A DNA stretch of 23,337 nt from CAWCPR01 sp963797475 (GTDB lineage Bacteria; Chloroflexota; Anaerolineae; Anaerolineales; UBA4823): the NCBI GenBank assembly GCA_963797475.1, contig CAWCPR010000015.1:1-23337 (forward strand), in the 5' to 3' direction. This document shows, piece by piece, positions 16,014-22,164 of this stretch (positions within the stretch are counted from its first letter, which is position 1; each line of letters begins with the position of its first letter). The position numbers and the translations under genes were made by a program. Under the pieces are notes generated by a model. That model searched no databases and was not told where the DNA came from. It was given only the letters and a program-made list of their open reading frames with translations.

Positions 16014-16414
16014 TTACACCTCAAAAACCTTCAACACCTCATCCCCATAATGGTACCTTCACCGCGATCTTGCCCGTTTCCGGGGCCTCGGTCTCGTCAT
16101 CGCTCAGGTTGGAACAGTAATTGTAGTCCTTAAGTGAATGGAAGAGCCATTGCAGGATGAACAGGATTTCTCTTAGGCGTTCTATATATAGAAGAAATCC
16201 TCGGCGTTGGGGGCTACGGCGGCCGCCTGTCGGTCGAGGATTTCGACTTGGGCGAGCTGGTCTGGCGTGATGCGCAGCGCATTATAAGGTCTGGTGCCCG
16301 TCGTGCAGATACCACTTCCAGCAGGGCGCAGCCCGAGCATAGCTCGAACTTCTTGACTTCTTCTGTCGCCGGGAGAAACGGCGCGGAGATGAGCTGGCCA
16401 GGTTGAAGATGCAT
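16014..16414 (-). pseudogene. remnant of a protein at the head of the defence operon, possibly a Snf2-type helicase N-terminus fused to another C-terminus
   Basis: From ATG 16414 the minus strand reads MHLQPGQLISAPFLPATEEV then KKFELCSGCALLEVV. After a shift near 16305 it continues TRPYNALRITPDQLAQVEIL and VAPNAEDFFYI. This resembles the leader I remember before Snf2-like helicases of restriction/defence loci. After a palindrome at 16180 a further coding stretch reads IERLREILFILQWLFHSLKD and YNYCSNLSDDETEAPETGK to a stop, and restoring one G near 16049 gives GDEVLKVFEV and TAA at 16014. Everything between, including any motor motif, is missing, so a large deletion seems to have joined two ends. 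The family call is weak and the relic status is stronger. The stop is 72 bp before the helicase start. Confidence 0.5.
16164..16200. repeat. palindrome with flanking inverted repeat at the deletion joint
   Basis: TTCTATATATAGAA (16180-16193) is a perfect 14-bp palindrome. GGATTTC (16164-16170) and GAAATCC (16194-16200) are inverted copies around it. It lies where the two coding remnants meet, so it may mark a deletion or excision point. Confidence 0.5.
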
Positions 16415-16480
16415 GGATTGCCGCGACCCCTACGCGGCGCGGGGAGAGCTTCTGTGATTGCAGAGATTTAACGCGATCAT

Positions 16481-16509
16481 AATATAGTCCAAAAGCGCTT
16501 TCCTGGCAA
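16481..16509 (-). promoter_or_regulatory. sigma70-like promoter of the defence operon
   Basis: On the minus strand TTGCCA (16509-16504), a 17-bp spacer and TATATT (16486-16481) match the -35/-10 consensus at five of six bases each. Transcription would begin near 16474 and enter the remnant gene (start 16414) and then the helicase. It lies just downstream of the terminator of the MDR gene, so the island seems to have its own promoter. The spacer contains the palindrome AAAGCGCTTT, a possible operator. Confidence 0.45.
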
Positions 16510-16543
16510 GCATTTCTCGTTTTGGGATTCGCCATGGAGATAG

Positions 16544-16590
16544 AAAAAAAACAAGGGGCTGCCGTTAGGACAAAAGCTAACGGCAGCCCC
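16544..16590 (-). terminator. intrinsic terminator of the MDR oxidoreductase gene
   Basis: A perfect 14-bp stem (16555-16568 with 16577-16590) around an 8-base loop, GC-rich at the base, is followed on the minus strand by TTG and then eight T (16551-16544). It lies 43 bp past the MDR stop. This is a textbook Rho-independent terminator. Confidence 0.92.
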
Positions 16591-16632
16591 CGGCTTGAAC
16601 AGCAGGGATTGGAAGAGCTGAGCGATGAGCGC

Positions 16633-17589
16633 TTACAAATCGCCGACTTGCAGGACGATCTTGCCGCGCACGTGGCGGCTCTCGCTCTGCGCGTGCGCCT
16701 GGCTGATCTCCGTAAGCGGCAGGATCGTCGAAACCACCGGGTAGAGATGGCCTGCATCGATCAGCGCGCCAATCTCGGTCAGATATTTCCCGTTACACGC
16801 ATCCGCGTTGACAAAGCTGCTGCGAACACCGTGTTCGGCGGCTGCTTCCGGGGATGGGAATTGGACCAGGGAGGCTAACATTCCTCCCGGCTTGAGAACT
16901 CCCCAGGAGCGCGTCTGGGTGTTATCGCCCATATCCCCCACCAGATCCAGGACCACGTCCACATCTTGAGCGACGTCTTCGAAGCGGGTGTCGTTGTAAT
17001 CGATGACCTCGTCCGCGCCGAGATCGGACAGGAAATCCAGGTTATTCGCGGAGCTAGTCCCGATTACCCTGGCGCCGTGGTATTTTGCGAGCTGGACCGC
17101 AAAGGTGCCCACGCCGCCGGCCGCCGCGTGGATGAGAACGGTTTGCCCGGCCTTCAGGCCGGCCACATCCAGCAGCGCATACCAGGCGGAGAAGGCTGAG
17201 TGCGGCACCGCGGCAGCCTGGATAAAGTCCAGGGAGTCCGGTTTCAGCGCGGCTGCCGAGGCGGGTACGGCGATATAGCCAGCGTATGCCCCGTTCTTGG
17301 ACGGGTGGGCGCGAGCGTACACAGCGTCCCCGGCCGAAAAGCCTTGAACGTTCGAGCCAACCGCTTCCACGACACCCGCTACGTCCAAGCCTAAGATGTG
17401 CGGGAAGGTGTAAGTGTAGAAACTGGTTAAATAACCAGCCCGGGCGGCCCAATCGAAGGGATTGACGGTTGTGGCGATGACCCGGATCAACACCTCATCC
17501 TCGCCGACTTCCGGGCAAGGCGCCTCTTCGTATTTAAGCACCTCGTGGCCGCCGTATTCATGAATGCGCACAGCGTTCATCGTTGCCAT
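16633..17589 (-). CDS. NADP-dependent MDR-family oxidoreductase (quinone reductase-like)
   Basis: The 318-residue protein belongs to the zinc-free medium-chain dehydrogenase/reductases. The GroES-like fold spans residues 1-130, with TTVNPFDWAARAGYL and the FPHILGLDVAGVVEAVG segment. The Rossmann part begins at HAAAGGVGTFAVQLAKYHGA with the nucleotide-binding Gly158-Gly-Val-Gly161 and continues to GADEVIDYND. The Cys/His zinc ligands of alcohol dehydrogenases are missing. Members reduce quinones, enals or other activated double bonds with NADPH in the cytosol. ATG 17589 has AGGAGG about 6 bases upstream. The gene is monocistronic: its own terminator lies downstream, and a promoter with a dyad lies upstream. 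It is divergent from the methyltransferase gene. The substrate cannot be told from sequence. Confidence 0.92.
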   Translation of the reverse strand: MATMNAVRIHEYGGHEVLKYEEAPCPEVGEDEVLIRVIATTVNPFDWAARAGYLTSFYTYTFPHILGLDVAGVVEAVGSNVQGFSAGDAVYARAHPSKNGAYAGYIAVPASAAALKPDSLDFIQAAAVPHSAFSAWYALLDVAGLKAGQTVLIHAAAGGVGTFAVQLAKYHGARVIGTSSANNLDFLSDLGADEVIDYNDTRFEDVAQDVDVVLDLVGDMGDNTQTRSWGVLKPGGMLASLVQFPSPEAAAEHGVRSSFVNADACNGKYLTEIGALIDAGHLYPVVSTILPLTEISQAHAQSESRHVRGKIVLQVGDL

Positions 17590-17713
17590 ATTTCCTCCTG
17601 CCTGTGAACTTTTTGGGTATTTTCTGGGATATTGGTTGCAGCTATTTTCTTTTTGGGTTTCTTCCTTAATAAGCGATACGGATCCCCAGGCTGAAATAGC
17701 TGCTTCCGGGTTA

Positions 17714-17741
17714 ATTTTACATTAAAGGTCTTAATTGTCAA
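17714..17741 (-). promoter_or_regulatory. sigma70-like promoter of the MDR oxidoreductase gene
   Basis: On the minus strand TTGACA (17741-17736, perfect), a 16-bp spacer and TAAAAT (17719-17714) form a good promoter. The leader to ATG 17589 would be about 115 bases. The remainder of 17590-17885 holds only the dyad below and a TATAAT (17833-17838) that might serve the divergent methyltransferase gene but lacks a matching -35. Confidence 0.55.
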
Positions 17742-17749
17742 TTTAATGT
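17719..17749. promoter_or_regulatory. candidate operator dyad over the MDR promoter
   Basis: ACATTAAA (17719-17726) and TTTAATGT (17742-17749) are perfect 8-bp inverted arms 15 bp apart. They bracket the spacer and -35 of the MDR promoter. Placement suits a repressor site. Which regulator binds is unknown, since none is adjacent. Confidence 0.45.
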
Positions 17750-17885
17750 TTTTATTCACAATCGGGCGCATGCCTGGATGGTTTTTAGCGCCATCGTTAC
17801 TTTTTGTCCCCCATGAATTCGAAGATGGGTTTTATAATTTTGTGGGCTGGCGTACTACATCTACAAACCTTCGAGGAGAAAAATC

Positions 17886-18719
17886 ATGCCAGAAAAGATC
17901 GCACCCGAGCAGCTTCTTGGATTGACCGCCCGCTGGACGGCGGGCGTGCGCGCCGTGGAGAGCCGCCGCGAGCAGCCTCTGTTCGAGGATCCCTGGGCAG
18001 CCGCACTGGCCGGCGCAGAAGGCGCAGCCTGGATCGAGCAGCGCCCGCCGCAGAGTCTGATCCCGATCATCATCCGCACGCGCTTTTTCGACGATTTCCT
18101 GCTGCAGGCCGCCGGCCGGCGTGGGGTCCGCCAGGTGGTGATCCTGGCGGCCGGCCTGGACACGCGCGCCTTCCGCCTGAGCTGGCCGGCCGGGACGCGC
18201 CTGTTCGAGATCGACCAGCCGCACGTCTTGCAATATAAAGAATCGGTCCTGCAGGCCGCCGGGGCGCAGCCGGCTTGCGAGCGGCGCGCCGTCGCTTTGG
18301 ACCTGACCGCTCCCTGGGAAAATGCGCTCGTCCAGGCCGGGTTCGACGCGAAGCAGCCGGCCGTCTGGCTGCTGGAGGGTTTCCTCTTCTACCTGCCCAG
18401 CGAGCAAATAGTGCAGGTCCTCGACGAGGTAAGCGCCATGGCCGCCGCGGGCAGTTGGCTGGGCTGCGACGTGATCAACGAGCTGGTGTTGACCTCGCCC
18501 TGGACGCACGCCTGGGTCCAGATGCAAGACGAAATGGGCGCGCCCTGGCTGGGCGCGCTGGATGACCCGCAGGGTTTCTTTGCGCAGCGCGGCTGGCAGG
18601 CCAGGCTGACCCAGGCCGGCGCCCCGGACGCCAGCTACGGCCGCTGGGTCCTGCCGGTGATCCCGGCAAATATGCCCAACATGCCGCACAACTGGTACGT
18701 AACCGCTCAGAAAGCATGA
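17886..18719 (+). CDS. class I SAM-dependent methyltransferase, leucine carboxyl methyltransferase (PPM1/TcmP) type
   Basis: The 277-residue protein fits the LCM/TIGR00027 family: TARWTAGVRAVESRREQPLF near the start, RTRFFDDFLL at 64-73, the SAM loop LAAGLDTRAFRL at 87-98, the acidic residue pair in FEIDQP at 107-112, and VWLLEGFLFYLPSEQI near 155-171. Relatives O-methylate carboxyl or hydroxyl groups, often on polyketides or other secondary metabolites. It is cytosolic. GAGGAG with 8 bases spacing precedes ATG 17886. The stop overlaps the start of the acyltransferase gene as ATGA, so the two are translationally coupled. The divergent MDR gene shares the intergenic region. The acceptor is unknown. 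Confidence 0.9.
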   Translation: MPEKIAPEQLLGLTARWTAGVRAVESRREQPLFEDPWAAALAGAEGAAWIEQRPPQSLIPIIIRTRFFDDFLLQAAGRRGVRQVVILAAGLDTRAFRLSWPAGTRLFEIDQPHVLQYKESVLQAAGAQPACERRAVALDLTAPWENALVQAGFDAKQPAVWLLEGFLFYLPSEQIVQVLDEVSAMAAAGSWLGCDVINELVLTSPWTHAWVQMQDEMGAPWLGALDDPQGFFAQRGWQARLTQAGAPDASYGRWVLPVIPANMPNMPHNWYVTAQKA

Positions 18720-19508
18720 AACCGGGATTCCAGATCGAGCCTTTCCCCGAGATGCGCCGCATGGCGCCGGACATCGGCTGGCTGACCCGCGGCCGCTACA
18801 CGATCCGCGGCCTGCTCGAGATCGACGTGACCCGGCCGCGGCAGTTGATCCGCGAGCACAAAGCCCGCACCGGCGAAGCGCTGTCCTTCACCGCCTTCCT
18901 GGCGGCCTGCACCGGGCGGGCCGTGGACGCCGACCGGCGTGTCCAGGCCATGCGCAACTGGCGCGGCAGCCTGGTGATCTTCGACGAGGTGGATTCTCCA
19001 TCCTGGTCGAGCGTGGCAAAGCTCCGCCCCGGGGGGCGAGAAATATCCCTTGGCCCATATCATCCGGGCCGCCAACCGTAAATCCCTGCGGGAGATCCAC
19101 GAAGAGATCCGCCAGGTGCAGGCCAAACCGCACTCGGATCAAGAGGCCGGTGTCCTCAAGCTGCTGGTATCCATGCCGGCCTTCGTCCGGCGCTTCATGC
19201 TCTGGATTGTGTCGAAGAACCCGCACATGCGCAAGCAGAACCTGGGGACCGTGACTCTCTCGGCGGTCGGGATGTTTGGGAACAAGGCCGGTTGGGCGAT
19301 CGGGCCGAACTTCCACCCGCTCGGCCTGATCGTGGGCAGCATCGCCGAAAAACCGGGCCTGGTCGAGGGGCGCATCGAGGCGCGGGAGTACCTGTACCTT
19401 ACCCTGGACTTCGACCACGAGGTGACCGACGGCGCGCCGGCGGCCCGCTTTGCCCAACGCCTGGCCGATTTGATCGAGAGCGGCTACGGCCTAACGGAAG
19501 AAGGCTGA
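18716..19508 (+). CDS. stand-alone E2-type (2-oxoacid dehydrogenase) acyltransferase domain protein, frameshifted
   Basis: Joined across two shifts, the product has about 264 residues and matches the catalytic domain of lipoate acyltransferases (CAT-like fold), with no lipoyl or peripheral subunit-binding domain. The N-terminal part reads MAPDIGWLTRGRYTIRGLLE, LSFTAFLAACTGRAVD and NWRGSLVIFDEVD. A middle bit (SILVERGKAPPRG) is in a second frame and the end (EKYPLAHIIRAANRKS, LGTVTLSAVGMFG, HEVTDG, the HxxxDG catalytic motif) in a third. The breaks are near 18994 and in the C4G6 run 19027-19036, where an indel error is likely. Such isolated domains occur beside regulators or hydrolases and have no known substrate. 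It is coupled by ATGA to the methyltransferase gene, which suggests a shared, unidentified task. Confidence 0.8.
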
Positions 19509-19597
19509 CCCCGGTGTGATCTTAATATCCAGGCACGGCCTGGACGCCCAAGGCGTGATCTGTACGCCCAATCCTATCCACTTGGACAGTCAACAAC

Positions 19598-19622
19598 TCC
19601 CCCTTCGATGGGGGATTTTTTT
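19598..19622 (+). terminator. intrinsic terminator after the methyltransferase-acyltransferase pair
   Basis: TCCCCC (19598-19603) pairs with GGGGGA (19610-19615) around TTCGAT and is followed by seven T. It ends the two-gene operon 90 bp after its stop. Nothing else is visible in 19509-19675 apart from the next gene's ribosome site. Confidence 0.8.
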
Positions 19623-19675
19623 ATACCGAACGGCTATTATGAGAATGAACGAAATTCAAAGTCGAGGAGCCAGAA

Positions 19676-20311
19676 ATGAAGACCTTTTTCAAACTGATCG
19701 GGATCCTGTTCGGGCTGGGGGCGCTCGCCGCGCTGGCGCTCGTTCTGCTGATGCCCTGGATGGACCGCTGGGGCGCGACCCAGGCCGAGATCGCCGCCAT
19801 TTACCCAGGGGACGAGCTGGTCCCCGCGCCGCCCGTATTTTACAACCGGGCTGTGACCATAAACGCGACGCCGGAGGAAATCTACCCGTGGATCCTGCAG
19901 CTCGGCGCCGAGCGGGGCGGGATGTACAGCTACACCTGGCTCGAGGGCGCCATGCGCTGCCCGTTGATCAACGCCGACCGCATCCACCCCGAATGGCAGG
20001 ATTTGCAAGTGGGCGACCCGGTCAAGATGTGCCCGGGCGATTTCGGCCCGCCTCCCTTTGAAGTGGCCCTGCTCGTGCCCGCTCGTTCGGTCGTGCTGGG
20101 GCACCAGGAAAACGGGGTCTGGTCGGACGTCTGGGAATTCAACCTGGTCCCGCAGCCGGATGGAACGACGCGCCTGGTGCTGCGCTCGCGCGACACCCTG
20201 ACCGGCGGGTTCTGGGATGTCATCCGCCCGGGTGTGTTCGTCATGACGCGCGGCATGCTGCTGGGAATCAAGCAGCGCGCCGAGAAGTTCGCGCAGGTGC
20301 AGGCCTATTGA
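19676..20311 (+). CDS. membrane-anchored SRPBCC (polyketide cyclase/START-like) protein
   Basis: This 211-residue protein has one N-terminal hydrophobic segment (residues 5-27, FFKLIGILFGLGALAALALV) and a downstream SRPBCC-like domain. FYNRAVTINATPEEIYPWIL is the usual first strand and helix of the fold. GGMYSYTWLEGAMRCPLINA follows, with VLGHQENGVWSDVWEFNLVP as middle strands, GTTRLVLRSR and a C-terminal helix (FVMTRGMLLGIKQRAEKF). This fold makes a hydrophobic pocket for a lipid or polyketide-like ligand, and the ligand here is unknown. GAGGAG precedes ATG 19676 with 8 bases between. The single anchor suggests the domain lies on one face of the membrane, possibly outside. It follows a terminator, so it is transcribed separately from the methyltransferase pair. 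Confidence 0.82.
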   Translation: MKTFFKLIGILFGLGALAALALVLLMPWMDRWGATQAEIAAIYPGDELVPAPPVFYNRAVTINATPEEIYPWILQLGAERGGMYSYTWLEGAMRCPLINADRIHPEWQDLQVGDPVKMCPGDFGPPPFEVALLVPARSVVLGHQENGVWSDVWEFNLVPQPDGTTRLVLRSRDTLTGGFWDVIRPGVFVMTRGMLLGIKQRAEKFAQVQAY

Positions 20312-20327
20312 AATATACCGGGCCGGG

Positions 20328-20370
20328 CTTTCCCCTCGCCCGCAGGCGGGAGAGGGGCAGGGGTGAGGGC
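20328..20370. repeat. 43-bp repeat, copy 1 of 2
   Basis: This is identical base for base to 21264-21306. It has an inner dyad CTCGCCCGC-A-GGCGGGAG and a CCCCT/AGGGG pairing outside it, so it can fold as a hairpin. It lies in the gap between the SRPBCC and CPBP genes, 45 bp before the latter's start. There is no T-run. It looks like a dispersed REP-like element. Confidence 0.9.
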
Positions 20371-20414
20371 TACGCCGTAAAGATTGATCCAGGATAAACG
20401 GAGGTTGAAACCGC

Positions 20415-21302
20415 ATGTCAAAAGAAACCCGCAACCTGATCCTGTTCTTCGCGGCGACGTTCGCCGCCACCTATGCCGCCTATTTCACGATCATCCTCAA
20501 CGGCTGGAGCCCTTACCAGGCGCCCGGCCTGATCTTTTTCCTGATCGGCGGCAGCGCGCCGACATGGGTCGGCCTGCTGTTCGTGATGTTCACTTACGCT
20601 AGAGACCAGCGCAGAGATTACTTCAAGCGCCTATCCCCCCGGTTGATCCCAGGGCGCTGGTGGGCGATCATCTTCCTGGTCTTTCCATTTATTTACATCC
20701 TCACGTTTGCCATCGAGCTGCTGCTGGGCGGCTCGCTGCCCGGCATGACCCAGCTCAAGGCGTACATCGCCCAACCCATGATCCTGCCGTTCGCAGTGCT
20801 GGTGGGCCTCGGCTCGGGCCCCATTGCGGAGGAGTTTGGCTGGCGCGGTTATGCTCTCGACCCGCTGATGCGCCGCTTTGGGCGCATCTCGGGCACGGCG
20901 GCGCTGGGCCTGCTCTGGGGCGTATGGCACCTGCCCCTGTTCTTCATGCCGCAGACCTGGCACGGGCAGATGGGCTTCCGCTTCACCGGCTTCTTCACCT
21001 TTATCCTATTCTCGCTGGCTCTTTCGTGGCTGATGACCTGGGTGCACTTGAACACCCATGCCAGCATTCTGGCAGCCATCCTGATGCACTTCTGCTCGAA
21101 CTTCACCGTCAACGCCCTGCTGCCTTATCTCGAGCAGGTCGAGGTCATTCGCATGGTGGTTTTGCTGGCGCTAGGCCTGGGCTTGTGCCTGACGTTGGAA
21201 CGAAAAACACCGTTGCTCGCTCGACCAACAGCCGTCGGGAATAGAATCCTGACCCACAAGGGCCTTTCCCCTCGCCCGCAGGCGGGAGAGGGGCAGGGGT
21301 GA
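20415..21302 (+). CDS. CPBP-family intramembrane glutamic protease (Rce1/CAAX-like)
   Basis: The 295-residue polytopic membrane protein has the three CPBP motifs: EEFGWRG (Glu139-Glu140, Arg144), WHLPLFF with His172, and HFCSN with His225. About seven or eight hydrophobic spans are visible. CPBP proteases cleave within or near membranes. Bacterial roles include bacteriocin maturation and self-immunity, and many are unassigned. GGAGG about 10 bases before ATG 20415 supports the start. The last 13 or so residues (KGLSPRPQAGEGQG) are encoded by repeat copy 2, which also supplies the stop codon, so the native tail probably ended earlier, near TLERKTP. The gene lies between the two copies of that repeat. 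No bacteriocin precursor is seen nearby. Confidence 0.9.
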   Translation: MSKETRNLILFFAATFAATYAAYFTIILNGWSPYQAPGLIFFLIGGSAPTWVGLLFVMFTYARDQRRDYFKRLSPRLIPGRWWAIIFLVFPFIYILTFAIELLLGGSLPGMTQLKAYIAQPMILPFAVLVGLGSGPIAEEFGWRGYALDPLMRRFGRISGTAALGLLWGVWHLPLFFMPQTWHGQMGFRFTGFFTFILFSLALSWLMTWVHLNTHASILAAILMHFCSNFTVNALLPYLEQVEVIRMVVLLALGLGLCLTLERKTPLLARPTAVGNRILTHKGLSPRPQAGEGQG

Positions 21303-21306
21303 GGGC
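21264..21306. repeat. 43-bp repeat, copy 2 of 2
   Basis: Copy 2 of the 43-bp element (see 20328-20370). It overlaps the 3' end of the CPBP gene and provides its stop. Flanking CCTGACCCAC (about 21250) and CCTGACCTAC (about 21320) are near-matching 10-mers on both sides, so the insertion may have come with or landed in another repeat. Confidence 0.9.
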
Positions 21307-21349
21307 GTAAGGAATAAATCCTGACCTACATCTGAAAGGTTAATTTACA

Positions 21350-21742
21350 ATGAAAACAATCGCTCAACCTTCCGTAATCTCTCCTGGTATTCTGGCGCTC
21401 GCCGTTCTGGCTGCGGCGGTAATTTTCGTCGGGCTGACGGGGAAAAAGGTGCCCCTGCTTTCCAACCTGCGCCTGGACATCCTCCTGCTGGTCGTGTTGG
21501 GCATGGCGATCTGCGCCCAGGGCGGCATCGGGCGGGTCGCGGCGACCAACGCCTGGGCGCACCCGCTCTCCATCCTCGGCTATTTGCTGGGCGGCCTGAT
21601 CCTGATCGTCACCGTGGCTGTATTTGCCGGCTGGAAGCTGCCCTTAATCCACACTGACCAGCAGGCCCTGATCGCGATTGCCGTCCTGGCAGGCCTCAAA
21701 GTGTTGAATTCGGTTGTGCATTATTTTCTGGCGCGTGGTTGA
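21350..21742 (+). CDS. small four-span membrane protein of unknown function
   Basis: The 130-residue protein is almost all hydrophobic segments: ISPGILALAVLAAAVIFVGL (about 10-29), LRLDILLLVVLGMAICA (about 40-57), HPLSILGYLLGGLILIVTVA (about 70-91) and a last helix with ALIAIAVLAGLKVLNSVVHY (about 105-126). I do not recognise a family and see no catalytic motif. Only a weak AAAGG lies 12-13 bases before ATG 21350. It sits 47 bp after the CPBP stop and 22 bp before the next gene, so it may be cotranscribed with both. A small conserved membrane protein of this shape could be a partner of either neighbour, but the sequence shows no evidence of that. Confidence 0.7.
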   Translation: MKTIAQPSVISPGILALAVLAAAVIFVGLTGKKVPLLSNLRLDILLLVVLGMAICAQGGIGRVAATNAWAHPLSILGYLLGGLILIVTVAVFAGWKLPLIHTDQQALIAIAVLAGLKVLNSVVHYFLARG

Positions 21743-21764
21743 TTGGACTTTATTGGAGGATATT

Positions 21765-22164
21765 ATGAAAATCCTGGTGATCGGTGCAGGTGTGATCGGA
21801 ACGATGTACGCCTGGCAGTTATCCGAGGCCGGGCACGAGCTCTCGGTCCTGGTGCGTAAAGGAAAAAAAGAGCGGCTGGTTGAAGACGGGTTTCACATCC
21901 ATTACAGCGACGATCGCCAGAAACCCATGCAGTCGGGCGAAGTCGCATATCAATATTCGCATCGTCGCCAGCACGCCGGTCGCTATTTTGACGCCCCTGA
22001 TGAAGGTGCAATACCGGAACCCTTCCATTCAACAGTTTTTCGAGGAAAACATCCAGCACGGCATGGAAGAAATTCGCTGCCAGTACGGCGACGTACTTTC
22101 TGAAGGCAAGCGGCTCGGAGCGCAAATGCCCCACCTGGCAGGGTTTGAAAAATATTTCACTTAA
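21765..22164 (+). pseudogene. ketopantoate reductase (ApbA/PanE)-like gene with a large internal deletion
   Basis: The start is excellent: GGAGGA with 4 bases spacing, then MKILVIGAGVIGTMYAWQLS with the GxGxxG Rossmann motif and VRKGKKERLVEDGFHIHY, as in the 2-dehydropantoate 2-reductase superfamily. From about 21940 the coding sense passes into another frame: INIRIVASTPVAILTPLMKV, then QYRNPSIQQFFEENIQHGME and LSEGKRLGAQMPHLAGFEKY to a stop at 22162-22164. That is the C-terminal helical part of the same superfamily. About 130 residues are left of the usual 300 or more, with the whole catalytic middle (Lys and Asn/Ser region) missing. Unlike the single-base breaks elsewhere, this cannot be a sequencing slip unless the assembly collapsed. 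The stop overlaps the ATG of the next ORF as TAATG. Confidence 0.72.

Noticed and set aside
16522..16878. Plus-strand ORF opposite the MDR gene end
   Set aside because: It reads through the MDR terminator hairpin and is antisense to conserved coding sequence.
17832..18689. Long open frame antisense to the methyltransferase gene
   Set aside because: Composition is a mirror of the GC-rich sense codons, and no domain or start signal is visible.
17886..19508. Polyketide or peptide biosynthetic cluster
   Set aside because: A methyltransferase, an isolated acyltransferase and a nearby SRPBCC protein are suggestive, but no synthase, carrier protein or cyclase set is present and a terminator separates the SRPBCC gene.
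19637..20470. Long open frame antisense to the SRPBCC gene
   Set aside because: It crosses an intergenic repeat and two gene boundaries and has no recognisable motif.
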